From NCBI RefSeq assembly GCF_030407165.1, contig NZ_CP129111.1:806001-870000 (forward strand): 64,000 bases of DNA. The letters run 5' to 3'. Of this stretch, positions 52,784-62,334 are shown in pieces. The notes under the pieces are model-generated. The model was given only the letters and a program-made list of their open reading frames with translations. It searched no databases and had not been told where the DNA came from. A program made the translations under genes and the position numbers. Every line of letters starts with the position of its first letter. Positions within the stretch are counted from its first letter, which is position 1. Source of the stretch: Fontisubflavum oceani (lineage in GTDB: Bacteria > Pseudomonadota > Alphaproteobacteria > Rhodobacterales > Rhodobacteraceae).

Positions 52784-54274
52784 ATGTCCCCTGACTTTCT
52801 CACCCGCATGCGGGTCGATTGGCTTGGCAATATCCGCGGCGACTTGCTGTCGGGCTTGGTTGTGGCGCTCGCATTGATCCCTGAGGCGATTGCCTTCTCG
52901 ATCATCGCCGGTGTCGATCCGAAGATTGGGCTCTACGCGTCTTTCTCGATCGCCGTCATCACGGCCATTGCAGGTGGGCGCCCCGGGATGATCTCGGCGG
53001 CAACGGCGGCGACAGCAGTTCTGATGGTGACGCTGGTTCGCGATCACGGACTGGAGTATCTCCTGGCCGCGACGGTTCTGGCCGGTTTGCTGCAGATTGC
53101 AGCGGGAGCCTTGAAACTCGGGCGTGTGATGCGGTTCGTCTCTCGTTCGGTGATGACGGGGTTCGTGAACGCGCTGGCAATCCTGATCTTCCTGGCGCAA
53201 TTGCCTGAGCTGATCGGGGTGCCATGGCTGACCTATGTGATGGTCGCGGGCGGGTTGGCGATCATCTATCTCTTCCCCTATCTGACCACCGCGATCCCCT
53301 CACCTTTGGTCTGTATCCTGGTGCTGACTTCGCTGGCGTTGGTCTTCGGGATGGATCTGCGCACCGTGGGCGATATGGGCGAATTGCCCGATACACTGCC
53401 GATGTTCCTGATCCCCGATATCCCACTCACCTGGGAAACCTTGCAGATCATCCTGCCCTATTCCGCCGCAGTGGCCGCAGTGGGCCTGCTGGAAAGCCTA
53501 ATGACGGCGCAGATCGTCGATGATCTGACGGATACAAAATCGGACAAGAACCAGGAGTGCATCGGTCAGGGTCTGGCGAATACGGCAACCGGATTCATCG
53601 GCGGCATGGCGGGCTGCGCGATGATCGGTCAGTCGATGATCAACGTGAAATCCGGCGGTCGCGGGCGGCTCAGCTGCTTTGCGGCGGGTGTGTTCCTTCT
53701 GATCCTGATCGTCGTGCTCGGTGATATCGTCTCGATCATTCCGATGGCGGCGCTGGTTGCGATCATGATCATGGTGTCGATCGGAACCTTCTCTTGGTCG
53801 TCGATCAAGAACCTGCGCGATCACCCGCGCAGCTCTTCAATCGTCATGCTCGCCACGGTGATTGTGACGGTCTACACCCACAATCTGGCGATTGGGGTGC
53901 TGACCGGTGTGCTGCTGTCTGGCATCTTCTTCGCGGGTAAGATCGCGCAACTCTTCAAGATCACATCCGAGCTGTCCGATGACGAGACGACGCGGACTTA
54001 TCATGTGCATGGGCAATTGTTCTTCGCCTCCGCCGATGATTTTGCGGCGGCATTTGACTTTGGCGAAGTTTTGGAGCGGGTCGTGATTGACGTTACCCGC
54101 GCCCATATCTGGGACATCTCGTCTGTTGCCGCGCTGGACATGGCCGTGCTGAAATTCCGCAGAGATGGCGCGGAAGTTGAAATCAAAGGCCTAAACCAAG
54201 CATCCGAAACCATCGTGGATCGACTGGCCGAGCATGACAAACCCGGCGCGATGGAGCGCCTTATGGGCCATTGA
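52784..54274 (+). CDS. SulP family inorganic anion transporter
   Basis: 496 aa. SulP proteins carry sulfate, bicarbonate or other anions. The N-terminal signature D-L-L-S-G-L-V-V-A-L-A-L-I-P-E-A-I-A-F near residue 22 and G-M-I-S-A-A-T-A-A-T-A are clear, with about 11-14 helices to residue 390. A C-terminal STAS domain follows (H-V-H-G-Q-L-F-F-A-S-A-D-D-F; D-I-S-S-V-A-A-L-D). Its 3' end is 11 bp from the universal stress gene, so they are likely one operon. Confidence 0.9.
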   Translation: MSPDFLTRMRVDWLGNIRGDLLSGLVVALALIPEAIAFSIIAGVDPKIGLYASFSIAVITAIAGGRPGMISAATAATAVLMVTLVRDHGLEYLLAATVLAGLLQIAAGALKLGRVMRFVSRSVMTGFVNALAILIFLAQLPELIGVPWLTYVMVAGGLAIIYLFPYLTTAIPSPLVCILVLTSLALVFGMDLRTVGDMGELPDTLPMFLIPDIPLTWETLQIILPYSAAVAAVGLLESLMTAQIVDDLTDTKSDKNQECIGQGLANTATGFIGGMAGCAMIGQSMINVKSGGRGRLSCFAAGVFLLILIVVLGDIVSIIPMAALVAIMIMVSIGTFSWSSIKNLRDHPRSSSIVMLATVIVTVYTHNLAIGVLTGVLLSGIFFAGKIAQLFKITSELSDDETTRTYHVHGQLFFASADDFAAAFDFGEVLERVVIDVTRAHIWDISSVAALDMAVLKFRRDGAEVEIKGLNQASETIVDRLAEHDKPGAMERLMGH

Positions 54275-54285
54275 GGGAGAGCGGC

Positions 54286-55137
54286 ATGGGCAAGATTATC
54301 GCATTGGTAGACGGCTCAACCTATTCGGAGAGCGTCTGCGATCACGCGGCCTGGGTGGCGAAGGGCAAAGGCTGGTCAGTGGATATCCTCCATGTGATCG
54401 GGCGGCGCGATGAAAGCACGGACCCGCGCAACCTCTCCGGCAATATCGGCTTGGGCGCGCGCACGGCGCTATTGCACGAACTGGCCGAGCTTGATGCGCA
54501 GCGTGCCAAACTGGCGCAAAAGCGCGGGCGCGCGATTTTGGAAGATGCGGTGGCGCGGGTCAGCGCCGATGGAGTTAAGGCGCATTCCAAGCTGCGTATG
54601 GGCGACCTGGTCGAAACGCTTCGCGAGATGGAGACCGAGGCCGACCTGGTCATCGTTGGCAAACGTGGCGAGGCCGCGGATTTCGCCACGATGCATCTGG
54701 GCAGCAATCTGGAGCGCGCCGTGCGTTCCTCGACCAAACCGGTCTTGGTCGCCTCCCGGGCGTTTCAACCGGTGAAGAAGCTGCTGGTGGCTTTCGATGG
54801 CGGGACGTCCGCCCTGAAAGCGGTCGATCACATCGCGCGGTCAGAGCTTTTTGCCGGTCTCGATATTCACCTGCTGACCGTCGGTAACGAGAGCACCGCT
54901 GCGAAACGCGGGATCGAAGGGGCAGCGGCGCTCTTGAAGGGCGCGGGCTATGAGGTGACCAGCGAGATCGTGGCAGGCGAGCCGGATAAGGTGATTGCCG
55001 ACCGCGCCGAAGCGCATGATTTCGATCTGTTGATCATGGGGGCCTATGGCCATTCCCGGATCAGGAATCTCTTTATCGGCTCAACCACGACTGAGATGAT
55101 CCGCTCCTGCAAGGTGCCTGTTTTGCTGTTCCGCTAA
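54286..55137 (+). CDS. Universal stress protein with two Usp domains
   Basis: 283 aa, tandem UspA folds. First domain I-A-L-V-D-G-S near residue 4; the second, L-L-V-A-F-D-G-G near 165, ends in L-L-I-M-G-A-Y-G-H-S-R-I-R-N-L-F-I-G-S-T-T, the ATP-binding Usp signature. The ATG at 54286 has AGGGAG ahead. Cotranscribed with the SulP gene; such Usp partners may regulate the transporter in response to nucleotides, an inference. Confidence 0.88.
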   Translation: MGKIIALVDGSTYSESVCDHAAWVAKGKGWSVDILHVIGRRDESTDPRNLSGNIGLGARTALLHELAELDAQRAKLAQKRGRAILEDAVARVSADGVKAHSKLRMGDLVETLREMETEADLVIVGKRGEAADFATMHLGSNLERAVRSSTKPVLVASRAFQPVKKLLVAFDGGTSALKAVDHIARSELFAGLDIHLLTVGNESTAAKRGIEGAAALLKGAGYEVTSEIVAGEPDKVIADRAEAHDFDLLIMGAYGHSRIRNLFIGSTTTEMIRSCKVPVLLFR

Positions 55138-55223
55138 ACAAATGGCGTTTGCGCCGGTGGCACCTGTTGGATGCCTCCGGCGGGGGATATTTATGAAGCA
55201 GAGAAGCTGGGGGTTCCCCATGC

Positions 55224-56510
55224 TCAGGCCGCACGGCGACGGCGAGGTCTGCGCGGCTTGCGGTTGCTGTTGTTACCTTGCGGTTTGCCTGCGCTTTGGC
55301 CCTGGGGCTTGTTGCCACCGCCACCTTGACCACGGCGGCGTTGACCGCCCCTGCGGCCGGTTTTCTCGGGTTTGACAGCGGCGGGTCGCGTGCCGCCAGC
55401 GACTGGGATCTCGATCTTCATCAGCTTTTCGATCTGGTTCAGATAGTCGATCTCATCGGCGGCGCAGAACGAGATCGCCTCGCCCTCACGGCCCGCCCGT
55501 GCGGTGCGCCCAATCCGGTGCACATAATTGTCTGGCACATTGGGCAGGTCGAAATTCACCACATAGGCCACGCCTGGGATGTCGATGCCCCGCGCGGCCA
55601 CATCGGTGGCCACCAGAATGGTGATTTGGCCGTCGCGGAAGGCTTTGATCGCTCGGTCACGCTGACCTTGCGATTTGTTGCCATGGATCGAGGCGGCATT
55701 GAACCCATCGGCGACCAAGCCTTTCATCAGCTTTTCGGCACCATGTTTGGTGCGGGAGAAGACCAGGGTCAGCGCGTCGAGATCGCGGGAGAGAACCTCG
55801 CGGAGCTTCGTTGGCTTATCGGCCTTTTCAACGAAATGGACCGATTGGGTGATCTTGTCAGCGGCTTTGCCCGGGGGCGAGACTTGCACCCGGCGCGGGT
55901 TGGTTAGGTAGGCCTGGCTGATCTCTTCCATCTGCTTCGGCATCGTAGCCGAGAACAGCATGGTTTGGCGCGGTGTGCCCAGTTTCGGGGCGATCCGGCG
56001 CAGCGCGTGAATAAAGCCCATATCGAGCATCTGATCGGCCTCATCCAGCACCAGATGCTGAACCGTGTGCAGCTTCACCGCACCGCGATCCATCAGGTCG
56101 ATCAGCCGGCCCGGTGTCGCGACGAGGATATCCGTGCCCCGCTCCAAACGCTTCATTTGAGCATTGATCGACTGGCCGCCAACGACGACCTGCACTTTCA
56201 AAGGTGTGCCAGTGGTAAAGACCCGCAGGCTTTCGGCGATCTGATTGGTCAGCTCGCGAGTGGGCGCAAGGATCAGCGCCTTTGCCGTTTTGGGATCGGG
56301 TTTGCCGGGCAGCGCCAAGAGATGCTCAATCAAAGGCAGGCCAAAGGCCAGGGTCTTGCCGGTGCCGGTTTGGGCCAAGCCCATGATGTCATGACCGTCG
56401 AGGGCAAGCGGAATCGCCTGGTTTTGAATCGGTGTGGGTTCTGTGAAGCCGGTTTTCTTCAACGCGGTCATCAAGGTCGGCGAGAGGCCGAGCATATCGA
56501 AATCGAACAA
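55224..56510 (-). CDS. DEAD-box RNA helicase
   Basis: 428 aa. All RecA-core motifs are present: Q motif F-T-E-P-T-P-I-Q-N-Q-A, Walker A A-Q-T-G-T-G-K-T near residue 45, P-T-R-E-L, D-E-A-D near 150, S-A-T, and H-R-I-G-R-T-A-R-A-G-R near 325. The C-terminal 60 residues are an Arg/Gly/Gln-rich tail, likely for RNA binding. The TTG at 56508-56510 (M-F-D-F-D-M-L) has AAAGG six bases upstream and matches family starts; an ATG at 56495 is an alternative. RhlE-like; role in cold growth or ribosome assembly is inferred. Confidence 0.92.
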   Translation of the reverse strand: MFDFDMLGLSPTLMTALKKTGFTEPTPIQNQAIPLALDGHDIMGLAQTGTGKTLAFGLPLIEHLLALPGKPDPKTAKALILAPTRELTNQIAESLRVFTTGTPLKVQVVVGGQSINAQMKRLERGTDILVATPGRLIDLMDRGAVKLHTVQHLVLDEADQMLDMGFIHALRRIAPKLGTPRQTMLFSATMPKQMEEISQAYLTNPRRVQVSPPGKAADKITQSVHFVEKADKPTKLREVLSRDLDALTLVFSRTKHGAEKLMKGLVADGFNAASIHGNKSQGQRDRAIKAFRDGQITILVATDVAARGIDIPGVAYVVNFDLPNVPDNYVHRIGRTARAGREGEAISFCAADEIDYLNQIEKLMKIEIPVAGGTRPAAVKPEKTGRRGGQRRRGQGGGGNKPQGQSAGKPQGNNSNRKPRRPRRRRAA

Positions 56511-56845
56511 AGTGTACCTTTCTGGCGCGGATCCACATTGGCGCCCGCGCGATAACATGAGTCGGGGCCGCGACGAAGCGCGGCGGCGAAGGGTGCGACC
56601 TGACGCTAATCCACACGGACTATTCCCGTGCAAACCGGCCAAATCGTCAGACCCTGCGTGATGGGGACTGTTGGGAATCTTCATCCTGTAGCGCGACCAA
56701 GGCGCGCGGCTGCTCACGCGGCAGCGCAGAATGCTTGAAAAGGCACATGTCGCTTCGCTGTGCATAAGTCAAGCCGTTCGAGGGCTTTTCCTTTCGACCT
56801 GCATCCATTATGTGCCGCGCATCCACACCTAAAGGATAAGGAAAA
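56511..56845. other. Intergenic region between helicase and asd
   Basis: 335 bp between divergent genes with no convincing reading frame, tRNA or repeat. It must hold the promoters of both genes. One GANTC (GAGTC) occurs at 56559-56563. A ribosome site (AAAGGATAAGGA) precedes the asd ATG. I see nothing else. Confidence 0.6.
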
Positions 56846-57868
56846 ATGGGCTATAGAGTCGTTATCGCGGGCGCCACGGGCAATGTGGGTCGCGAAATGC
56901 TGAACATCCTGGCCGAGCGCCAGTTTCCGGTCGATGAGATTGCGGTCCTGGCATCGCGCAAATCTCTCGGCACCGAATGCAGCTTTGGCGACGAAACCCT
57001 GACCACAAAGGATCTGGACACGTTCGATTTCACCGGATGGGATATCGCGCTATTCGCGATCGGCTCCGATGCGACGAAAACCTACGCGCCCAGGGCCGCC
57101 AAGGCGGGCTGCGTGGTGATCGATAACTCCTCGCTCTACCGCTATGACCCGGACGTGCCGCTGGTCGTGCCGGAGGTGAACCCCGAGGCGGTCGATGGCT
57201 ATGCCAAGAAAAACATCATCGCGAACCCGAATTGTTCGACCGCGCAGATGGTCGTCGCGCTGAAGCCGCTGCATGACCGCGCAACGATCAAACGCGTGGT
57301 GGTCTCGACCTATCAATCGGTCTCGGGCGCGGGCAAAGGCGGCATGGATGAGCTCTGGGATCAGACCAAGGGCATGTATGTCCCGGGTCAGGAGAAAGAC
57401 CCCGATCAGTTTACCAAACAGATCGCCTTCAACGTGATCCCGCATATCGACAAGTTCATGGATAGCGGCGAGACCAAAGAAGAATGGAAGATGGTGGCCG
57501 AGACCAAGAAGATCGTTGATCCGAAGATCAAGGTCACGGCAACTTGCGTCCGCGTTCCGGTGTTCGTCGGGCATTCCGAAGCGGTGAATATCGAGTTCGA
57601 AGACTTCCTCGACGAAGATGAAGCGCGCGATATTCTGCGGGAAAGCCCGGGGATCATGGTGGTCGATAAGCGCGAAGATGGCGGTTACACCACACCGGTG
57701 GAATGCGTCGGCGATTACGCGACCTTCATCAGCCGTATCCGTCAGGATTCTACCATTGATAACGGTCTGAACCTCTGGTGCGTGTCTGACAATCTGCGCA
57801 AGGGCGCTGCGCTCAACGCGGTGCAGATCGCCGAGACGCTTGGCAAGCGCGCGCTGAAAAAAGGCTGA
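56846..57868 (+). CDS. asd: Aspartate-semialdehyde dehydrogenase
   Basis: 340 aa. Makes aspartate semialdehyde for lysine, threonine and methionine. NADP motif I-A-G-A-T-G-N-V-G-R-E near residue 7, catalytic Cys130 in N-P-N-C-S-T-A-Q, Q-S-V-S-G-A-G-K-G-G, and V-R-V-P-V-F-V-G-H-S-E-A-V with the active-site His. Followed by a dyad at 57875-57897. Confidence 0.95.
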   Translation: MGYRVVIAGATGNVGREMLNILAERQFPVDEIAVLASRKSLGTECSFGDETLTTKDLDTFDFTGWDIALFAIGSDATKTYAPRAAKAGCVVIDNSSLYRYDPDVPLVVPEVNPEAVDGYAKKNIIANPNCSTAQMVVALKPLHDRATIKRVVVSTYQSVSGAGKGGMDELWDQTKGMYVPGQEKDPDQFTKQIAFNVIPHIDKFMDSGETKEEWKMVAETKKIVDPKIKVTATCVRVPVFVGHSEAVNIEFEDFLDEDEARDILRESPGIMVVDKREDGGYTTPVECVGDYATFISRIRQDSTIDNGLNLWCVSDNLRKGAALNAVQIAETLGKRALKKG

Positions 57869-57874
57869 GATCTA

Positions 57875-57897
57875 CGCCGGTTATTGAATAACCGGCG
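57875..57897 (+). terminator. Hairpin after asd
   Basis: A 10-bp perfect stem with a 3-base loop, 6 bp past the asd stop. There is no T run after it, so termination is uncertain. Confidence 0.4.
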
Positions 57898-57943
57898 CGG
57901 ACGGGGGAAGCTTCGGGCAGTTTCAGCCCCGGAGGTTTCCCCC

Positions 57944-59595
57944 ATGCGTTTTTCCGTTTCCGTCTTGGCCCTGCTCGTGGCCAGCGCCGCCCATGCCGAC
58001 GATATCATCACCCGCGCGGATATCGCCGAAGCGACGGTTTATATGGGCATTGCGGAGGTTAATCGTGCGGCATCTGTAACCGTGCCGGCCGGGACACATC
58101 GGTTGATTGTCGCCCTGCCAGACGCCTTCAATGCCGAGGTTCCTTACTTCTCATCCGACGCGGATGTCATTTTCGGACCCCCAAGCCTGGTGCGGGGCAT
58201 TCCAATCTCCGAAGGCGCGCTTGATACAACCGAACAGGCAGCGGCGCGCGCCGCTGTTGAGGCCGTTGAAGACGCGGTTCAAGCGGCGCAAGACCGGATC
58301 GCCCTGGCCGATGCCACGATCCGCGCGACAACGCTGCAACTGGCCTATCTGGAAGCCCTCGCGCGGGGGTGAAGACGGGGCGGACTTGCCCGATGATTTG
58401 AATGATCTGACGGCGCAAATCGGTGCGATTGGGACCGAAACGGTGCGGGTCGCCGAAGAGCTTCCAGGCCGCGCAGATCGCCCGCCGCGAGCTGACCGAT
58501 GCGCTCGAAGACCGTCAGATTGAGCTCAATGCAGCTCAGCAAGCGCTATCAGCACTCCGGCCCTTCGGAACCATGGCCAATGGTCTGGCCGTTGAGGTGA
58601 TCGCGACCGCCGAAACCGAAGTGGATTTTGTCCTTGAGCATCTCATGGGCGACGTCGGATGGTCGCCTGTCTATGAGATGCATCTGGATAGTGACAGCGG
58701 CGCCCTGTCGATCGATCGCTTCATTGCATTTGGTGTCGAAACTGTTGAGCTTTGGCGCGATGTGGCAGTGACGTTCTCTGCTGCCGACCCGTTTCGCGCC
58801 CACGAACCAAGCCGCCTTTATCCACGCCCGGCGCGGATTGAAGAGCCGCGCCCGCCCGCGCCCAGCCCGACGCTGCGTAGCGTGACGGAGGAATCCGAAG
58901 CGCTTTCGGGCCTCACCCAAACTCTCATGGAACCGGTCATCATTGCGGAGGATACGGTCGACTTCGCAATGCTGGGCCTGAACGTCAGCTACCGCTACAA
59001 CCGCCCGGTCTCCATCGGCACGTCCGGCGAGACGTTGCTGCCGCTCGATGGGTTGGATTTTGACGCGGAGTTGGCAAAGCGGGCGGTGCCGCGCCAAGAC
59101 GATACCGCGTTCCTGATGGCAGAGATCGAGAACGACAGCGGTGAACCGATCTTGCCCGGCGAGGTGATATTCTTTCGCGACGGCGGCCCGATTGCGGAGG
59201 GGTATGTCGAAATGATCCCCGCTGGCGCAACGGAAGAGTTTGCGTTTGGCCCGGTCGATCATATCCGGCTTGAGTGGCAGGATCTGTCGCTGGACGAAGG
59301 GGACCGGGGCGTTTTCGTACAATCCAACACCCAAGATCGCCGCATTCGCTTCTCGGTCGAAAACACCTCGGACCAGGTCGAAGAGGTGCACGTGCTTTAC
59401 GCTACACCCTTTGCTGAGCAAGAGGATCTGGACGTGGAGGTCGCGCTCAGCTTGGACCCAACAGAAGAAGACTACGACGATCTGCGCGGCGTCATGGCCT
59501 GGGACATCACCCTTCAGCCTGGTGAAACCCAAGAGATCGAGATGGAGGTCAGCCTGGATTGGCCCGACGGCCAAATCCTGACCTGGCGACCGTAA
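57944..59595 (+). CDS. Mucoidy inhibitor MuiA/DUF4139 protein (frame broken twice)
   Basis: About 549 aa in repaired form, with a signal peptide (M-R-F-S-V-S-V-L-A-L-L-V-A-S-A-A-H-A). The family has an N-terminal DUF4140 beta domain, a coiled coil and a C-terminal DUF4139 beta domain. First break: the G run at 58365-58369 (one too many, or two too few). Second: near 58455-58460, one base extra or an AG pair lost. The last frame has the DUF4139 marks, G-W-S-P-V-Y-E-M-H-L near residue 235, A-V-T-F-S-A-A-D-P and the C-terminal I-T-L-Q-P-G-E-T-Q-E-I. Function is unknown. Confidence 0.82.
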
Positions 59596-59596
59596 G

Positions 59597-60129
59597 CTAC
59601 CCGGCTTCGACCAGGGCTTTCAGATTGGCCAAGCCCTGGTCGTAATCCGCGCCAACCATACCATCCATCATCAGACCCATCCAACGGCCCATGGGGTTCA
59701 TCCCCATATCCGCATTCAACCCCCACGTGACAGAGGTCCCGCCGCCGTTGGGGACGAGGTCGAACCAGGCCTCAGCCGTGCCCATATCACCGAAATCAAG
59801 CGCTGTGGCGACACGCGTATCCGCAACGCTTTCGATGATCTCTTGCCGGCCATTGCCAACGCTCGGCTCATCCGAGGCCCACTCCATCGTGGCGCCCACA
59901 CCTGCGTCGGGGCCAGTATGCGATATTTGGACCTCAGGATCGCGCTCCAACCACGGCGACCACTCCTCCCCCTTTGCAAAGAGTTGATCAGGGGAAACAC
60001 CTCACTTGGCGGGGCGTCGATGGTGATCTCACGTTCGACAATGACATTGCGCGGCAGCAGATAAGCCCCCGCTGCCAGCAAAAGGACCAAACCAATAAGG
60101 CCAATGAACAGATTTCGAATAAGGCGCAT
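59597..60129 (-). CDS. SRPBCC/polyketide-cyclase-like protein (frame broken at 59968-59972)
   Basis: About 177 aa if the C run at 59968-59972 is read as six. An N-terminal membrane anchor (L-F-I-G-L-I-G-L-V-L-L-L-A-A-G) is followed by an SRPBCC fold: I-T-I-D-A-P-P-S-E-V-F-P, then after the break E-E-W-S-P-W-L-E-R-D-P, the classical start of the helix-grip fold, and L-V-P-N-G-G-G-T-S-V-T-W-G. The ATG is at 60127-60129 with GGGAGGGAG ahead. Such proteins bind hydrophobic ligands; ligand unknown. Confidence 0.82.
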
Positions 60130-60182
60130 GATGCTCCCTCCCTGCCGCGTTCGGCGTTCAGAATAGCACGACAGGGCGGGGT

Positions 60183-60494
60183 CTAGAAACGCTCGGCGCG
60201 CAGGACCTCGCAATCGACCACGCTCACCACCCCGATATGCCGATCCACGACACTAAACGCGGCGTCGAGAAGGGCGTCCAACGTCTCGGGCCGGATGATG
60301 CACACGACGCTGACCATTCCGCCAGCGCGGCTGACTTGGCCCTCGCGGCTCCAACGGCCCGACCGGCCTGAGCCACCCAAAACGGGCAGCACGGTAAACC
60401 CCGTGACCCCCGCCTCAATCAGCGCCGCGGATAACCGGCTCTCCATCACAGATTCAATTGTGATTTCAACACGTTTCGCCTGATGAGTTTGCAT
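60183..60494 (-). CDS. sbtB: PII-like protein, SbtB type
   Basis: 103 aa. PII-like ferredoxin fold: V-E-I-T-I-E-S-V-M-E-S-R-L near residue 8, G-V-T-G-F-T-V-L-P-V-L-G-G-S-G-R-S-G near 28-45 (the T-loop region), and a C-terminal V-G-V-V-S-V-V-D-C-E-V. The gene is only 4 bp downstream of sbtA, the arrangement of cyanobacterial SbtA-SbtB, where SbtB senses cAMP/AMP and controls bicarbonate uptake. Call based on context as well as fold. Confidence 0.82.
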   Translation of the reverse strand: MQTHQAKRVEITIESVMESRLSAALIEAGVTGFTVLPVLGGSGRSGRWSREGQVSRAGGMVSVVCIIRPETLDALLDAAFSVVDRHIGVVSVVDCEVLRAERF

Positions 60495-60498
60495 GGAG

Positions 60499-61481
60499 CT
60501 AGCCTCCGGTGACGGCACGGGCGATCGCGAGATAGATCGGAATGCCAAGCGTCAGGTTAAAGGGAAAGGTGACCCCAAGGGAGAGAGTCAGATAGACCGA
60601 CGGGTTCGCCTCAGGCAGGGCCACACGCATCGCCGCGGGAACAGCGATGTAAGAAGCGGATGCCGAAAGCGTCATGAAGAGCGCAACCCCGCCGGTCGAG
60701 AGGCCAAGCAGCATCCCGGCGGCCAGACCAAACATGCTGCCAACAAGTGGCATGATCACGCCGAACAAGAACAATGGCGGGCGCAGAACGCCGCGCGCCT
60801 GTCGCAAACCCCGGCCCGCCACGAGACCCATATCGAGAAGAAACAGGCAGAGCACACCCTGAAACGGCGCGACGATGAAGCTTGAGATCATGTCGAGTCC
60901 CTCTTGGCCCGTGATCCAGCCAATGAGGAACGAGCCAACCAAGAGAACAATCGATCCATTGAGCAAGATTTCCCGGATCAACCCCGGTTCCATCCCACCT
61001 TGCCCGGCAGATCCGAACCGCGCGATCAACCAAAGGGCGGAGAGGATCGCGGGCGCCTCCATCATCGCGGCAACGGCCACCATATAGCCTTCGCTTACGA
61101 TGCCCGCGCTGGTGATGACCGAGGTTGCCGCCACAAAGGTCACAATCGAGATCGACCCGTAATGGCCCGCAACGGCCGCCGCATCGACAACACTCAGACC
61201 CGTCATCGCCCGCAAGAGCGCGAAGGCCACAAAGGGGATGATGAAGGACAGAACCCCGCCCGCAACAAGCGACATGACCAATGTCGATCCAACCCATGGG
61301 CCGCCACGCTGGCCCCGCCTTTGAAGCCGATCGCAAAGAGCAGATAGAGCGACATCCCCTTGGCCACCGCTTCGGGCACCGACAGATCAGACCGAGCAAA
61401 GGCCGCCGCGAGGCCCAGTGCGAAGAAGAGGATGATCGGCGAAATCAGATTGTCCGCCGCAAGTGCCAGTATTCCGTCCAT
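60499..61481 (-). CDS. sbtA: Sodium-dependent bicarbonate transporter SbtA family (frame broken at 61293-61295)
   Basis: About 327 aa if the G run corresponding to 61293-61295 (CCC on the plus strand) has one more base. The first part, from ATG 61481, has A-K-G-M-S-L-Y-L-L-F-A-I-G-F-K-G-G, the SbtA signature. After the break the rest has S-F-I-I-P-F-V-A-F-A-L-L, V-A-G-H-Y-G-S-I-S-I-V-T-F and A-S-A-S-Y-I-A-V-P-A-A-M-R. About ten membrane helices. Carbonic anhydrase is upstream and sbtB downstream, supporting an inorganic-carbon uptake role. Confidence 0.86.
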
Positions 61482-61542
61482 AGCCCCGCCTGTGCCAAGG
61501 TTTACGCGGGGATAGTCTCTGCCCCGACAGAGGTAAAGGGGC

Positions 61543-62193
61543 CTAACTCTTTACAAATCGGCGTACAGATCCATCAAACATCTCTAGATCGCCTTCGGCC
61601 AGCTCTGCCCAGACGCCATGAAGGGTCAGTTCCTCGCGATCAACAGCCTCCATCACAAACGGGTAGGTCATGAGGTTCTCCAGCGAAACCTGAATGCCCT
61701 CTTTCTCCAACGCCGTCTGCCGCATCTCGGGGTTTTCTATGTCGCTCACCCGGTCATACCCGACTTTGAGCACATCGAGCCACCGGCCGATGAAGCTTTC
61801 CTGCGCCTCCAACTCGGGCGCGGCGCCCGAGCACATATCAATGCAGCCCCGCACACCCCCGCAATTGGAATGACCCAGCACCAGAATATGCGCAACTTTC
61901 AGCACCTTAACGGCATATTCGATGGCTGCAGCGGTGCCATGATGCTCCCCATCGGGCGTGTAGGGCGGCACCAAATTGGCGATGTTGCGATGAACGAATA
62001 TCTCGCCAATCTCTTGCCCGAAGACCGACGTGACCGCCACGCGGCTGTCACAGCAGGCAATGGCCATGGCCCGAGGACGCTGCCCCTCCACCGCCAAACG
62101 TCGAAACCAGGCGCGATTTTCGACAAATGTCGTCGCTTTCCAGCCTTTATAGCGGCTCATCAGATAGGAGGGCAAAGCCTTGACACGATGCAT
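61543..62193 (-). CDS. Beta-class carbonic anhydrase
   Basis: 216 aa. Interconverts CO2 and bicarbonate with zinc. Zinc and catalytic residues are visible: C47, D49 and R51 in C-C-D-S-R, and H108 and C111 in H-S-N-C-G-G. The start M-H-R-V-K-A-L-P-S-Y-L is at 62193. It lies 61 bp upstream of sbtA on the same strand, likely one operon with sbtA and sbtB. Confidence 0.93.
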   Translation of the reverse strand: MHRVKALPSYLMSRYKGWKATTFVENRAWFRRLAVEGQRPRAMAIACCDSRVAVTSVFGQEIGEIFVHRNIANLVPPYTPDGEHHGTAAAIEYAVKVLKVAHILVLGHSNCGGVRGCIDMCSGAAPELEAQESFIGRWLDVLKVGYDRVSDIENPEMRQTALEKEGIQVSLENLMTYPFVMEAVDREELTLHGVWAELAEGDLEMFDGSVRRFVKS

Positions 62194-62334
62194 TGCGGAC
62201 CTTTCGAGCGTGGGCTTAACGGAGTAGCGCGGATTCGGTGTAATTTCGAGATGTTTTTCAACTGCACCGAAGGCGTTTCTTTGGCAGAATGGATGCGGGT
62301 GCCCTACGTCGTTGGGGAAGAAGTGGAGTGAGAA

